DNA from: Autumnicola tepida
GTDB lineage: Bacteria; Bacteroidota; Bacteroidia; Flavobacteriales; Flavobacteriaceae
NCBI RefSeq assembly: GCF_031846485.1
Contig: NZ_JAVRHQ010000002.1
Span: forward strand, 1 to 64,000
Reading direction: 5' to 3'
DNA length: 64,000 bases
The notes under the pieces were generated by a model, which made no database searches, was not told the DNA's origin, and saw nothing but the letters and a program-made list of their open reading frames with translations. This document shows positions 9,281 through 18,484 of this stretch, in pieces; the first letter of the stretch is position 1, and every line of letters begins with the position of its first letter. Position numbers and translations under genes: made by a program.

Positions 9281-9651
9281 AATTTCGGCTTCATCCATAC
9301 CAAAGCTTCTTCCAGGGTATCAAAGACTTCAAAAGCCCCGGGATTTTTGTAGAATTTCTGTTCTACCTGTCTTGCATTCAGCTTTACAAGTTCATTATTG
9401 CTTACCACGGCAATGGCTATAAGATTGGCAGCCCGTGAAGATTCCATATAAACCAAGGGATCTACAGCATACGAATTTGTACGGTAAGAAACATAGCCGT
9501 AGGGCCTGCCTTCAAATATATCCCGCCCTAATTCCAGGAGTTTACGATTATTTTCAACGCTGAATAGGATACCTTCCTTTAGTTCTGCGATCAATACATT
9601 TTCATGTATAAAAATTGAGCCGAAATCTAGCTCAAGGTTCTTTTTTATCAT
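9277..9651 (-). CDS. STAS/SpoIIAA-like domain protein
   Basis: A 124-residue cytoplasmic protein of the small flavobacterial family with a SpoIIAA/STAS-like alternating strand-helix pattern. Strand segments such as ENVLIAELKEGI, GYVSYR and LIAIAVVS alternate with helices, and the end LEEALVWMK is typical of this group. No kinase, phosphatase or sigma-factor partner is adjacent, so a regulatory role is only inferred from the fold. It converges on hutH with a 4-bp overlap. Confidence 0.6.
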   Translation of the reverse strand: MIKKNLELDFGSIFIHENVLIAELKEGILFSVENNRKLLELGRDIFEGRPYGYVSYRTNSYAVDPLVYMESSRAANLIAIAVVSNNELVKLNARQVEQKFYKNPGAFEVFDTLEEALVWMKPKF

Positions 9652-9711
9652 TAAGAAAAATTTATAAACCCGGAAGTTTAAACGTGTGGGGAAACACGTA
9701 TAAAAGTAAGA

Positions 9712-9741
9712 AAGCCGCCTGAATTAACAAGCGGCTTTTTA
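9712..9741. terminator. Bidirectional hairpin terminator downstream of clpC
   Basis: The stem AAGCCGC/GCGGCTT (9712-9718 and 9731-9737) is flanked by a T-rich tract in both orientations. It lies right after the clpC stop on the minus strand. A separate small inverted repeat, ACGTGT/ACACGT at 9682-9699, lies between it and the STAS-like gene. Confidence 0.7.
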
Positions 9742-9746
9742 AAAAT

Positions 9747-12308
9747 TTAGGATTCTGTTTCCTTGACCGTTTTCTCAACGTCTATAGTGAGTTCATTCTT
9801 CTCTTCATCCAGATCCATGAAAATGGTATCTCCCTCATTAATTTGGGAGGTGATTATTTCCTCGGCCAGCGCATCCTCAATATATTTCTGGATAGCCCTG
9901 TTTAATGGCCTGGCTCCATATTGCTTATCAAAACCTTTATCTGCAATAAAGTCTTTCGCTTTGTCGCTAAGGGTAAGATTATAACCTAAACTTCCAATCC
10001 TGCCATACAACTTGGAAAGTTCGATATCTATAATTTTATGGATATCTTCTCTTTCCAGTGAATTAAAGATCACCACATCGTCAATACGGTTAAGGAATTC
10101 CGGAGCAAAGGCTTTTTTCAAAGCACCTTCAATCACGCCACGCGTATTTTCATCTACCTGGGCTTTCATGGCAGCGGTTCCAAATCCAACACCCTGTCCA
10201 AAATCTTTCAGTTTTCTAGCTCCAATGTTGGAGGTCATTATAATAATAGTATTTCTAAAATCTATCTTACGACCTAAACTATCGGTTAGATAACCGTCAT
10301 CCAATACCTGAAGCAACATATTAAAGACATCCGGATGGGCTTTTTCCACCTCGTCCAGCAGAATCACTGCGTAAGGTTTACGCCTTACTTTTTCAGTAAG
10401 CTGGCCACCTTCTTCATAACCAACATATCCCGGAGGTGCACCAATTAACCTGGAAACGGCGAATTTTTCCATATATTCACTCATATCTATTCTTATGAGT
10501 GTGTCTTCATTATCAAACAATTCACGCGCAAGAACTTTGGCCAACTGGGTTTTACCAACCCCTGTCTGCCCAAGGAATATAAAGGAACCAATGGGCTTAT
10601 TTGGATCTTTTAATCCTGCACGGTTCCGCTGTATCGCTTTAACAACTTTCGCAACGGCATCATCCTGGCCAATTACTTTACCTTTAATTTTCTTAGGTAA
10701 TTCTACCAGCTTGTTACTTTCTGTCTGGGCAATCCTGTTTACAGGAACACCTGTCATCATCGAAACTACATCGGCAACGCTGTCTTCGCTTACAGTCTCT
10801 TTGTGTTTTTTAGATTCCTCTTCCCAACGTTCTTGAGCAAGATTTAGTTCTTTTTCAAGGTTCTTCTCATCATCCCGAAGTTTTGCGGCTTCTTCATATT
10901 TCTGCTTTTTAACCACAGAATTTTTGTTTTCCCTTACTTCTTCCAATCTGCGCTCCAAATCAAGGATTTGTTTAGGAACATCAATATTGGTAATGTGTAC
11001 ACGGGAACCTGCTTCATCCAGGGCATCAATGGCTTTATCCGGAAGGAACCTGTCGGTCATATACCTGTTGGTAAGTTTTACACAAGCTTCAATAGCTTCG
11101 TCTGTATATACCACGTTATGATGCTCCTCGTACTTGTCCTTAATATTATTAAGGATTTCAATAGTCTCCTCTACAGATGTTGGCTCAACAATTACTTTTT
11201 GGAACCTTCTTTCCAGGGCTCCATCCTTTTCAATATACTGCCTGTATTCGTCCAGGGTGGTGGCACCAATACATTGTATTTCCCCTCTTGCAAGAGCAGG
11301 TTTAAACATATTACTGGCATCCAGGCTACCTGTGGCTCCACCGGCGCCCACTATAGTGTGAATTTCGTCTATAAAGAGAATAATATCGTCGTTTTTCTCC
11401 AGCTCGTTCATTACAGCTTTCATGCGTTCTTCAAACTGGCCACGATATTTTGTTCCTGCAACTAAACTTGCTAAATCCAGCGTTACCACGCGCTTGTCAA
11501 AAAGAATACGTGACACCTTTCTTTTTACAATTCTCAGGGCCAGGCCTTCAGCAATGGCAGATTTACCTACGCCTGGTTCTCCAATAAGTAGAGGGTTGTT
11601 CTTTTTACGCCTGCTCAATATCTGGGAAACACGCTCAATTTCTTTCTCTCTTCCCACAACAGGATCAAGCTTATCTGCTTCTGCCATTGCGGTAAGGTCT
11701 CTACCAAAGTTGTCAAGAACCGGAGTTTTTGACTTTTTGGAAGTTTTTCCAGGGCCGCTTCCTCCACCGCCGCTAAACGGATTATCCTTTGTAGCATCAT
11801 CGGTATCCCCTTCATCAGAAAATGACTCGGCAGCAGGGCTGTCGCTAAAGTCATTCTCATCATTTGCGATCATATATTTAAATTGATCTTTAACCCCGTC
11901 ATAATCTATTTTCAGCTTATTCAGGAGTTTTGTTGTAGGGTCATTCTCATTTCTTAAAATGCACAAAAGCAGGTGAGCGGTATTAATAGAAGTACTCTGG
12001 AAAAGCTTAGCTTCCAGAAAAGTAGTTTTAAGGGCTCTTTCGGCCTGCCTGGTAAGGTGCAGGTTTTTCTTTTCATTGGAAACCGATGCTGAACCCGGTG
12101 TAGCCGGGCTTAGAATCTCCACCTTTCTTCTAAGGTGACCAAGATCAATTTCCATTGCATTTAAAATATTTATAGCTTTGCCATCTCCATCGCGCAACAA
12201 TCCAAGCATTAGATGTTCCGTACCGATAAAATCGTGGCCCAGCCGTAATGCTTCTTCCTTGCTATAAGAAATTACATCTTTTACTCTAGGTGAAAAATTA
12301 TCATCCAT
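9747..12308 (-). CDS. clpC: ATP-dependent Clp protease ATP-binding subunit ClpC
   Basis: Hexameric AAA+ unfoldase that feeds proteins to ClpP. The 853 residues show the full ClpC layout: a double Clp-N repeat (about 1-145), a Gly/Ser-rich linker, NBD1 with Walker A GEPGVGKS and Walker B ILFIDEIH, a central UVR-type coiled coil (VKKQKYEEAAKLRDDE), NBD2 with GQTGVGKT and ILLDEVEKAH, and the C-terminal D2-small domain. The VGFG tripeptide region (GQGVGFGT) is the ClpP-docking loop. The gene is monocistronic, with a recognisable promoter upstream and a terminator downstream. Confidence 0.98.
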   Translation of the reverse strand: MDDNFSPRVKDVISYSKEEALRLGHDFIGTEHLMLGLLRDGDGKAINILNAMEIDLGHLRRKVEILSPATPGSASVSNEKKNLHLTRQAERALKTTFLEAKLFQSTSINTAHLLLCILRNENDPTTKLLNKLKIDYDGVKDQFKYMIANDENDFSDSPAAESFSDEGDTDDATKDNPFSGGGGSGPGKTSKKSKTPVLDNFGRDLTAMAEADKLDPVVGREKEIERVSQILSRRKKNNPLLIGEPGVGKSAIAEGLALRIVKRKVSRILFDKRVVTLDLASLVAGTKYRGQFEERMKAVMNELEKNDDIILFIDEIHTIVGAGGATGSLDASNMFKPALARGEIQCIGATTLDEYRQYIEKDGALERRFQKVIVEPTSVEETIEILNNIKDKYEEHHNVVYTDEAIEACVKLTNRYMTDRFLPDKAIDALDEAGSRVHITNIDVPKQILDLERRLEEVRENKNSVVKKQKYEEAAKLRDDEKNLEKELNLAQERWEEESKKHKETVSEDSVADVVSMMTGVPVNRIAQTESNKLVELPKKIKGKVIGQDDAVAKVVKAIQRNRAGLKDPNKPIGSFIFLGQTGVGKTQLAKVLARELFDNEDTLIRIDMSEYMEKFAVSRLIGAPPGYVGYEEGGQLTEKVRRKPYAVILLDEVEKAHPDVFNMLLQVLDDGYLTDSLGRKIDFRNTIIIMTSNIGARKLKDFGQGVGFGTAAMKAQVDENTRGVIEGALKKAFAPEFLNRIDDVVIFNSLEREDIHKIIDIELSKLYGRIGSLGYNLTLSDKAKDFIADKGFDKQYGARPLNRAIQKYIEDALAEEIITSQINEGDTIFMDLDEEKNELTIDVEKTVKETES

Positions 12309-12387
12309 GTTATTTTCCTTTCTCTCATTAATTAACTAATCTATGAAGTTCAAAAACTGTACCTAAGATCAGTCGTAAGCTAATTGA

Positions 12388-12417
12388 CAAAATTACTTCC
12401 AATAATCAAAACTCAAA
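12388..12417 (-). promoter_or_regulatory. Bacteroidota-type promoter of clpC
   Basis: On the minus strand TTTG (12414-12417) is followed after exactly 18 bp by TAATTTTG (12388-12395). Both elements match the Bacteroidota -33/-7 consensus. The predicted start site gives a leader of roughly 70 nt. I saw no CtsR or CIRCE operator. Confidence 0.7.
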
Positions 12418-12554
12418 GTAGTGAACTTATCAACGAAAGTACACTAAAAATTTGTTAATAAAAAACAGCATAGCATGCGCCAGAGCGGCATAAAACATGG
12501 TAAAATTCCGTACATTGGCACGTTAGATTTTAGAACTAAATTAAACTTTTTAAT

Positions 12555-15086
12555 ATGGCTGAAGGAGAAGAATTAATTCCTATCAACATTGAAGATGAAA
12601 TGAAGTCGGCCTACATTGATTATTCAATGTCGGTCATTGTGTCACGTGCGCTTCCCGATGTGCGTGATGGTTTAAAGCCGGTACACCGCAGGGTGTTGTA
12701 CGGGATGTATGAACTGGGAGTCCTCTCCAACAGGGCATATAAGAAATCTGCAAGAATTGTAGGGGAGGTATTGGGTAAATATCACCCTCACGGCGATTCC
12801 TCTGTTTATGATACCATGGTGCGAATGGCGCAGGAATGGAGTATGCGCTATATGCTGGTGGACGGCCAGGGTAACTTTGGATCTGTAGATGGAGACAGTC
12901 CTGCGGCAATGCGGTATACTGAAGCGCGTATGCGTAAAATTAGCGAAGATATGCTGGCAGATATCGATAAAGAAACTGTTGATACCCAGCTTAATTTTGA
13001 CGATTCGTTAAATGAACCTGTAGTGCTGCCCACCAGGATCCCAAACCTTTTGGTAAACGGAGCCAGTGGTATTGCTGTAGGTATGGCTACCAATATGGCG
13101 CCTCATAACCTGGCCGAAGTAATAGATGGAACCGTTGCGTACATCGATAACCACGATATTGAAGTAGATGAACTCATGGAGCACATTAAAGCTCCTGATT
13201 TTCCTACCGGTGGAATTATTTACGGATATGATGGCGTGAGAGAGGCTTTTAAAACCGGCCGTGGGCGTATTGTTATGCGAGCAAAATCAAGCCTGGAAGA
13301 GGTAAACGGAAGGGAAAGTATCGTAGTGACCGAAATTCCATACCAGGTAAATAAGGCTGATATGATCAAAAAAACAGCCGATCTTATTAATGAAAAGAAA
13401 ATTGAAGGTATAAGTCTGATTAGGGATGAATCTGACAGGAATGGGATGCGCATCGTTTATCAGCTAAAAAGAGATGCCATACCAAATATTGTTTTAAATA
13501 CTCTTTTTAAACATACTGCTTTGCAATCTTCCTTCAGTGTAAACAATATCGCGCTGGTAAATGGAAGGCCGGAAATGCTTAATCTTAAGGATATAATTTA
13601 TCATTTTGTAGAGCACCGTCATGAAGTGGTTGTCCGCAGAACGCGATACGAATTGCGTAAAGCTGAAGACAGGGCGCACATCCTTGAAGGATTGATTATT
13701 GCTTCAGATAATATAGATGAAGTAATTGCGCTTATAAGAGCTTCCGGTAACGCTGAAGAAGCCAGGGAAAAACTGATGGAACGTTTTGAACTCACTGAAA
13801 TCCAGGCACGAGCGATTGTGGAAATGCGCTTAAGGCAATTAACCGGTCTGGAACAGGATAAACTACGTGCCGAGTATGAAGAAATATTAAAAACCATAGA
13901 AGACCTGAAGGACATTCTTGCAAGGAAAGAAAGAAGAATGCAGGTAATTAAGGACGAACTCCTGGAAGTAAAGGAAAAGTATGGAGACGAAAGACGCTCT
14001 ACCATAGAATATGCAGGCGGGGACCTTAGCATTGAGGATATGATCCCTGATGAGCAGGTAATAATTACCATTTCCCACGCCGGGTATATTAAAAGGACTT
14101 CCCTTACCGAATATAAAACCCAGAACAGGGGAGGAGTGGGACAAAAAGGTTCCACCACCAGGAATGAAGATTTTCTCGAATATCTTTTCGCAGGAACAAA
14201 TCACCAGTACATGCTGTTCTTCACCCAAAAAGGTAAATGTTTCTGGATGAGGGTTTATGAGATCCCTGAAGGAAGTAAAGCCTCTAAAGGAAGGGCGATA
14301 CAGAACCTTATCAACATAGAGCCAGATGATAAAGTGAAAGCTTTTATTTGTACTCAGGACCTCAAAGATGAGGAATATGTCAACAATCATTATGTAATTA
14401 TGGCCACTAAAAAAGGCCAGGTTAAAAAGACTTCACTAGAGCAATATTCAAGGCCAAGGGTTAATGGAATTAATGCGATTACTATTAAGGACGACGATGA
14501 ATTGCTGGAAGCGAAACTTACCAATGGTGAAAGTCAGGTAATGCTGGCAGTTAAAAGTGGAAAAGCGATCCGGTTTGAAGAAGGTAAAACCAGGCCTATG
14601 GGAAGAAATGCTTCCGGGGTCCGTGGTATTACCTTAGCTGATAAAAACGACGAAGTGGTTGGAATGATTTCGGTTAACGATATGGAATCCAATATTCTCG
14701 TAGTTTCTGAAAATGGTTACGGAAAACGCTCCAGCCTTGAAGATTACCGCGTTACCAACAGGGGTGGTAAAGGTGTTAAAACTATATCGGTTACCGATAA
14801 AACAGGAGGCCTTGTGGCTATTAAGAATGTTTCAGATAAGGATGATCTTATGATCATCAATAAATCTGGAATAGCCATTAGAATGGGAGTGGCAGACCTT
14901 CGGGTAATGGGACGTGCTACGCAAGGTGTCAGGCTCATTAATCTTAAAGGAAAAGATTCTATTGCTGCCGTGGCAAAAGTGCTTCATGATGAGGACGATG
15001 TGGAGGCTATGGACGATGCTGAAACCCCGGATGCTACCAATATTAACAGCAATGGCACAACTATTGCTGACGATAGTGAAGAATAA
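12555..15086 (+). CDS. gyrA: DNA gyrase subunit A
   Basis: Breaks and rejoins DNA within the GyrA2GyrB2 supercoiling enzyme. The catalytic tyrosine is Tyr121 in AAMRYTEARM. The quinolone-resistance region reads HPHGDSSVYDT, with Ser82, Ser83 and Asp86, the residues seen in quinolone-susceptible enzymes. The C-terminal beta-pinwheel carries a GyrA-box-like NRGGVGQ near residue 522 and a second NRGGKG near 735; the tail is acidic. At 843 residues the length is normal. The start MAEGEELIPINIEDEMK is the family N-terminus. The TPR gene follows after 23 bp and is probably co-transcribed. Confidence 0.98.
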   Translation: MAEGEELIPINIEDEMKSAYIDYSMSVIVSRALPDVRDGLKPVHRRVLYGMYELGVLSNRAYKKSARIVGEVLGKYHPHGDSSVYDTMVRMAQEWSMRYMLVDGQGNFGSVDGDSPAAMRYTEARMRKISEDMLADIDKETVDTQLNFDDSLNEPVVLPTRIPNLLVNGASGIAVGMATNMAPHNLAEVIDGTVAYIDNHDIEVDELMEHIKAPDFPTGGIIYGYDGVREAFKTGRGRIVMRAKSSLEEVNGRESIVVTEIPYQVNKADMIKKTADLINEKKIEGISLIRDESDRNGMRIVYQLKRDAIPNIVLNTLFKHTALQSSFSVNNIALVNGRPEMLNLKDIIYHFVEHRHEVVVRRTRYELRKAEDRAHILEGLIIASDNIDEVIALIRASGNAEEAREKLMERFELTEIQARAIVEMRLRQLTGLEQDKLRAEYEEILKTIEDLKDILARKERRMQVIKDELLEVKEKYGDERRSTIEYAGGDLSIEDMIPDEQVIITISHAGYIKRTSLTEYKTQNRGGVGQKGSTTRNEDFLEYLFAGTNHQYMLFFTQKGKCFWMRVYEIPEGSKASKGRAIQNLINIEPDDKVKAFICTQDLKDEEYVNNHYVIMATKKGQVKKTSLEQYSRPRVNGINAITIKDDDELLEAKLTNGESQVMLAVKSGKAIRFEEGKTRPMGRNASGVRGITLADKNDEVVGMISVNDMESNILVVSENGYGKRSSLEDYRVTNRGGKGVKTISVTDKTGGLVAIKNVSDKDDLMIINKSGIAIRMGVADLRVMGRATQGVRLINLKGKDSIAAVAKVLHDEDDVEAMDDAETPDATNINSNGTTIADDSEE

Positions 15087-15109
15087 TTAAATAATTAAAC
15101 CAAAATCAA

Positions 15110-16363
15110 ATGAAAACGAATATTTTGACGCTGGCGTTGTCTTTTTTAGCTATGACGGCGTTCGCACAAAAGAGTGAAATCAAGGATGCGGAAGATGCCA
15201 TTGAAGACGGTAATTACGCACAGGCAAAAACCCAGTTGAACAAAGCTGAGCAGCTTTTGTCTGAAGCGAATGACAAATGGACAGAAAGATTCTACCTGTA
15301 TAAAGGTCAGGCTTATCTTGGTTCCGGTGAAAACGTTTCCCTCGAAGATTTAAAAACTGCCGCTGCGGCTTATCAAAAAGCTGCAGACATGGGTGCAGAC
15401 GGGGCTGAAGACGGATTGATTGCAGTTAGAAATAGTTTAGTACAGGGTGCAATTGCCGATCAAAATGCGCAGGAATTTGAGAATGCCGCAGATAAATTAT
15501 ATACAAGTTATGAGCTTAGCGGAAAAACTGATACTATACATCTTTACTACGCGGCAAATAACGCTGTACAGGCAGGAGATTATGACACAGGCCTGGAATA
15601 CCTGAATACCCTTAATGAGATTGGATATGACGGTTCTGGTACAGAATACTATGCTGTAAATACCGAAACTGGCGAAGAAGAATTAATGGGAAGCAAAGAA
15701 CAGCAGGATTTAATGGTTAAAACCAATCAATACAAAGATCCTTCTGAAAGAAAGATTCCTTCTAAGAAAGGTGACATTACCAGCCTTATCGCCAGGATTT
15801 ATGTAAGCCAGGAAAAATACGAGGAGGCTGAAGAAGCCATGGAAGCAGCTATTAGCGCAAACCCGGATGACCTTGAGTTAAAACAGGTACAGGCTAATAT
15901 GTATTATAATATGGGGGATAAGGAGAAGTATAATGAAATCATGGAGCAGGTTGTAGAGCAGGCACCGGATAATGCTTCACTTTATTACAATCTTGGGGTA
16001 AACAGTGCAGATCTTGGCAATAATGATAAAGCCATGCAATACTACCAAAAAGCTATAGAACTGGATCCTGAAATGACCGATGCCAAATTGAACATGGTGG
16101 CTGTTATTTTGGGTAAAGAAAGAGAGATTATTGATGAAATGAATAATCTTGGAATGAGTAAGGAGGATAACAAACGATACGACGAATTGCAGGAGCAAAG
16201 GAATCAAATCTACAAGGATGCCATTCCATATCTTGAAGAGGTTATCGAGAATAAACCTTCTAATATAGAAGCTATCCGTACTGCTAAAAATATCTATACC
16301 CAGCTTGGGAATGAAGAAAAAGTAGCTGAAATGGATGCGATGTTAGAGAATCAACAACAATAG
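15110..16363 (+). CDS. Secreted tetratricopeptide-repeat protein
   Basis: A 417-residue protein with a Sec signal peptide (MKTNILTLALSFLAMTAFAQ, cleavage after about residue 20) and several TPR-like helical pairs. They are clearest at about 30-75, 120-175, 222-260 and 285-330, where the NLGVNSADLGNNDKA and YYQKAIELDPE segments are classic TPR. It is probably a periplasmic scaffold. The position just behind gyrA suggests a shared transcript and recurs in flavobacteria as far as I recall. No enzymatic domain is visible. Confidence 0.85.
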   Translation: MKTNILTLALSFLAMTAFAQKSEIKDAEDAIEDGNYAQAKTQLNKAEQLLSEANDKWTERFYLYKGQAYLGSGENVSLEDLKTAAAAYQKAADMGADGAEDGLIAVRNSLVQGAIADQNAQEFENAADKLYTSYELSGKTDTIHLYYAANNAVQAGDYDTGLEYLNTLNEIGYDGSGTEYYAVNTETGEEELMGSKEQQDLMVKTNQYKDPSERKIPSKKGDITSLIARIYVSQEKYEEAEEAMEAAISANPDDLELKQVQANMYYNMGDKEKYNEIMEQVVEQAPDNASLYYNLGVNSADLGNNDKAMQYYQKAIELDPEMTDAKLNMVAVILGKEREIIDEMNNLGMSKEDNKRYDELQEQRNQIYKDAIPYLEEVIENKPSNIEAIRTAKNIYTQLGNEEKVAEMDAMLENQQQ

Positions 16364-16384
16364 AATTATCCTGTTTAATAATAC

Positions 16385-16420
16385 AAAAAATCCGCTGAAA
16401 ATTTTCAGCGGATTTTTTTA
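16385..16420. terminator. Bidirectional terminator between convergent genes
   Basis: A near-perfect palindrome, AAATCCGCTGAAAATTTTCAGCGGATTT, is bordered by A-rich sequence on one side and T-rich sequence on the other. It can terminate the TPR gene on the plus strand and the NlpC/P60 gene on the minus strand. Confidence 0.85.
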
Positions 16421-17167
16421 TATAATTTTTTTGATGACTCTTAACTGGTGAGTGTGCCTTTTTTGATCTACATTAAAAATTCCGGAATGGTCTATCCTGT
16501 CTATCCGCACCATCCCGTCTACATGAATAATATAATTGTCCTGCATCATGATTCCCACATGCTCAATTATCCCCTCGTTATTATCAAAAAAAGCAAGGTC
16601 CCCGGGTTCGCTTTCCTCTATAAAGCTTAAAGCCAGTCCCTGGGTAGCCTGTTCTGCCGGCGTTCTTTTAATTCTATGCCCGTTCAGTTTATAGACCATT
16701 TGTGTTAGTCCGGCCGCATCTATTCCTAAAGGAGACCTGCCACGCCAGCAATATGGACTATTAAGGTACAGTAGCGCGCTGTTTAAAAGTTCATTTTTCT
16801 TCTTCTTTCCTGAAGTCACTTCGCCATCAAACTTATGCTGAAAAAAATAAAGGGAATTTAATACAGCCCCCAGGGGAACAGCAACTAAATGTTTCTTTGC
16901 ATCGGTTATATAACTGAAAAGATCAGCAGAAAGCTTTAGTTCTCCTTCTTCAAGATCATGATACTGTTCTTCGTCTATTTTAAGGAACTGTTTATTATCT
17001 ATCCAGGCTTCAAGTTGATCGAAAGCAACACGAATTCTGCTCCACTTTCCCCGTTCCTCCAGAATTTTAAAATGTTCGCCGTACAATAACTGAGATACCA
17101 TTTCACTTTGGTCTGAAGCCGAAAAGCGAATGGGGACGATGCTTAAATGGCAAATTCCGTATTGCAT
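16418..17167 (-). CDS. NlpC/P60-fold protein lacking the catalytic cysteine
   Basis: A 249-residue protein with an SH3-like N-terminal part (about residues 1-65) and a C-terminal NlpC/P60 (C40) domain (about 125-245). The family cuts peptidoglycan stem peptides using Cys-His-His. Here the motif that should read D-C-S-G is IDAAG, so Ala151 replaces the nucleophile; codon 151 is GCG on the minus strand at 16715-16717. The histidines HVG (203) and IIHVDG (215) are kept. A cysteine at 140 sits where the family usually has an aromatic residue. It is therefore probably a non-catalytic binding protein. No signal peptide is evident. It follows the thiolase gene by 22 bp. Confidence 0.85.
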   Translation of the reverse strand: MQYGICHLSIVPIRFSASDQSEMVSQLLYGEHFKILEERGKWSRIRVAFDQLEAWIDNKQFLKIDEEQYHDLEEGELKLSADLFSYITDAKKHLVAVPLGAVLNSLYFFQHKFDGEVTSGKKKKNELLNSALLYLNSPYCWRGRSPLGIDAAGLTQMVYKLNGHRIKRTPAEQATQGLALSFIEESEPGDLAFFDNNEGIIEHVGIMMQDNYIIHVDGMVRIDRIDHSGIFNVDQKRHTHQLRVIKKII

Positions 17168-17189
17168 TCAGAAATGATTATCAGGTAAA

Positions 17190-18371
17190 TTAAGAATTAC
17201 GTTCAATAATCATTGCTGAAGCTCCACCGCCGCCATTACAGATGGCAGCAGCTCCAATTTTAGCATCGTTCTGTTCCAGTACATTAAGCAGGGTAATTAC
17301 TATACGAACACCGCTACAGCCAAGTGGATGCCCTAGGGAAACCGAGCCTCCGTTCACATTAGTTTTTTCGTCGCTAAGTCCAAGAATTTTCATATTTGCT
17401 AAACCTACCACAGAAAAGGCTTCATTAAATTCGAAGAAATCAACATCATCCTGACTTATATTTGCTTTGGCCAGTGCCTTTGGCAATGCCTTGGCAGGAG
17501 AAGTGGTAAACCATTTTGGTTCCTGGGCAGCGTCTGCAAAACTCCTGATGGTGGCCAAAACTTTGAGTCCTAATTCTTCAGCTTTTTCACGGCTCATCAA
17601 AACCATTGCGCCGGCACCATCATTAATTGTAGAAGCATTCGCCGCGGTCACTGTTCCGTCTTTGCTAAAGGCAGGGCGAAGAGAGGCAATTTTCTCCATT
17701 CTTACATTTTTATACTCTTCATCTTCCTTTACAATAACCGGATCGCCTTTTCGCTGCGGAACTTCCACGGGGACAACTTCATTATCAAATTTCCCCTCTT
17801 TCCAGGCTTTCGCAGACCTTTGATAAGATTGCATGGCAAAAGCATCCTGATCTTCCCTGGAGAAATTATATTCTTTAGCACATAAATCGGCACAAACTCC
17901 CATTGCATTCTGGTCATAAGCGTCTACCAGTCCATCCCTTTGCATCCCGTCTTCCATTGCCGCAGGGCCAAATTTTTGTCCTTTCCTAAGATAAAGATAG
18001 TGAGGTATTAAACTCATATTTTCCATTCCGCCGGCAACAACTATAGAAGTATCCCCAAGCATAATCGATTGTGCAGCCTGCATTAAAGCTTTCATCCCGC
18101 TGGCACATACTTTATTTATCGTGGTACAGGGAACAGTGGCAGGAATACCGGCACCTAAAGCCGCCTGCCTTGCAGGAGCCTGTCCCACGCCTGCCTGTAC
18201 TACATTCCCCATTAGGACTTCCTCTACAAGTTCTGGTTTCAGGTTTATTTTATCTAAAGCGCCTTTAATGGCTATGGATCCTAATTTAGTAGCAGGAACA
18301 GTGGAAAGGCTGCCTAAAAAACTTCCTATTGGAGTACGGGCAGCACTAACTATTACGACTTCTTTATTCAT
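17190..18371 (-). CDS. Acetyl-CoA C-acetyltransferase (thiolase)
   Basis: Condenses two acetyl-CoA to acetoacetyl-CoA or thiolyses 3-ketoacyl-CoA. The 393 residues have the nucleophilic Cys89 in INKVCASGMKA, the NEAF motif (FFEFNEAFSVV), His near 349 in SLGHPLGCSG, and the general base Cys near 379 in CNGGGGASA. The lack of a neighbouring hydroxyacyl-CoA dehydrogenase fits the biosynthetic or acetyl-CoA type better than a beta-oxidation operon, but this is inference. The start MNKEVVIVSAARTPIG is canonical. It is first in a probable two-gene transcript with the NlpC/P60 protein. Confidence 0.94.
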   Translation of the reverse strand: MNKEVVIVSAARTPIGSFLGSLSTVPATKLGSIAIKGALDKINLKPELVEEVLMGNVVQAGVGQAPARQAALGAGIPATVPCTTINKVCASGMKALMQAAQSIMLGDTSIVVAGGMENMSLIPHYLYLRKGQKFGPAAMEDGMQRDGLVDAYDQNAMGVCADLCAKEYNFSREDQDAFAMQSYQRSAKAWKEGKFDNEVVPVEVPQRKGDPVIVKEDEEYKNVRMEKIASLRPAFSKDGTVTAANASTINDGAGAMVLMSREKAEELGLKVLATIRSFADAAQEPKWFTTSPAKALPKALAKANISQDDVDFFEFNEAFSVVGLANMKILGLSDEKTNVNGGSVSLGHPLGCSGVRIVITLLNVLEQNDAKIGAAAICNGGGGASAMIIERNS

Positions 18372-18458
18372 GATTTCTTTTATTGATTTCTTGCTCCTGC
18401 GAAGTTAAGGATTTTATAAGGAACTTAGCAATAGAGTATATTTCAGGGTGAATTTTAT

Positions 18459-18466
18459 TACATTTG
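18459..18466 (+). promoter_or_regulatory. Putative -7 element of the HD phosphodiesterase gene
   Basis: TACATTTG is an exact TAnnTTTG match 18 bp before the ATG. No TTG at proper -33 spacing was found. Confidence 0.35.
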
Positions 18467-18484
18467 ATCAATAGTTGAATCTAC

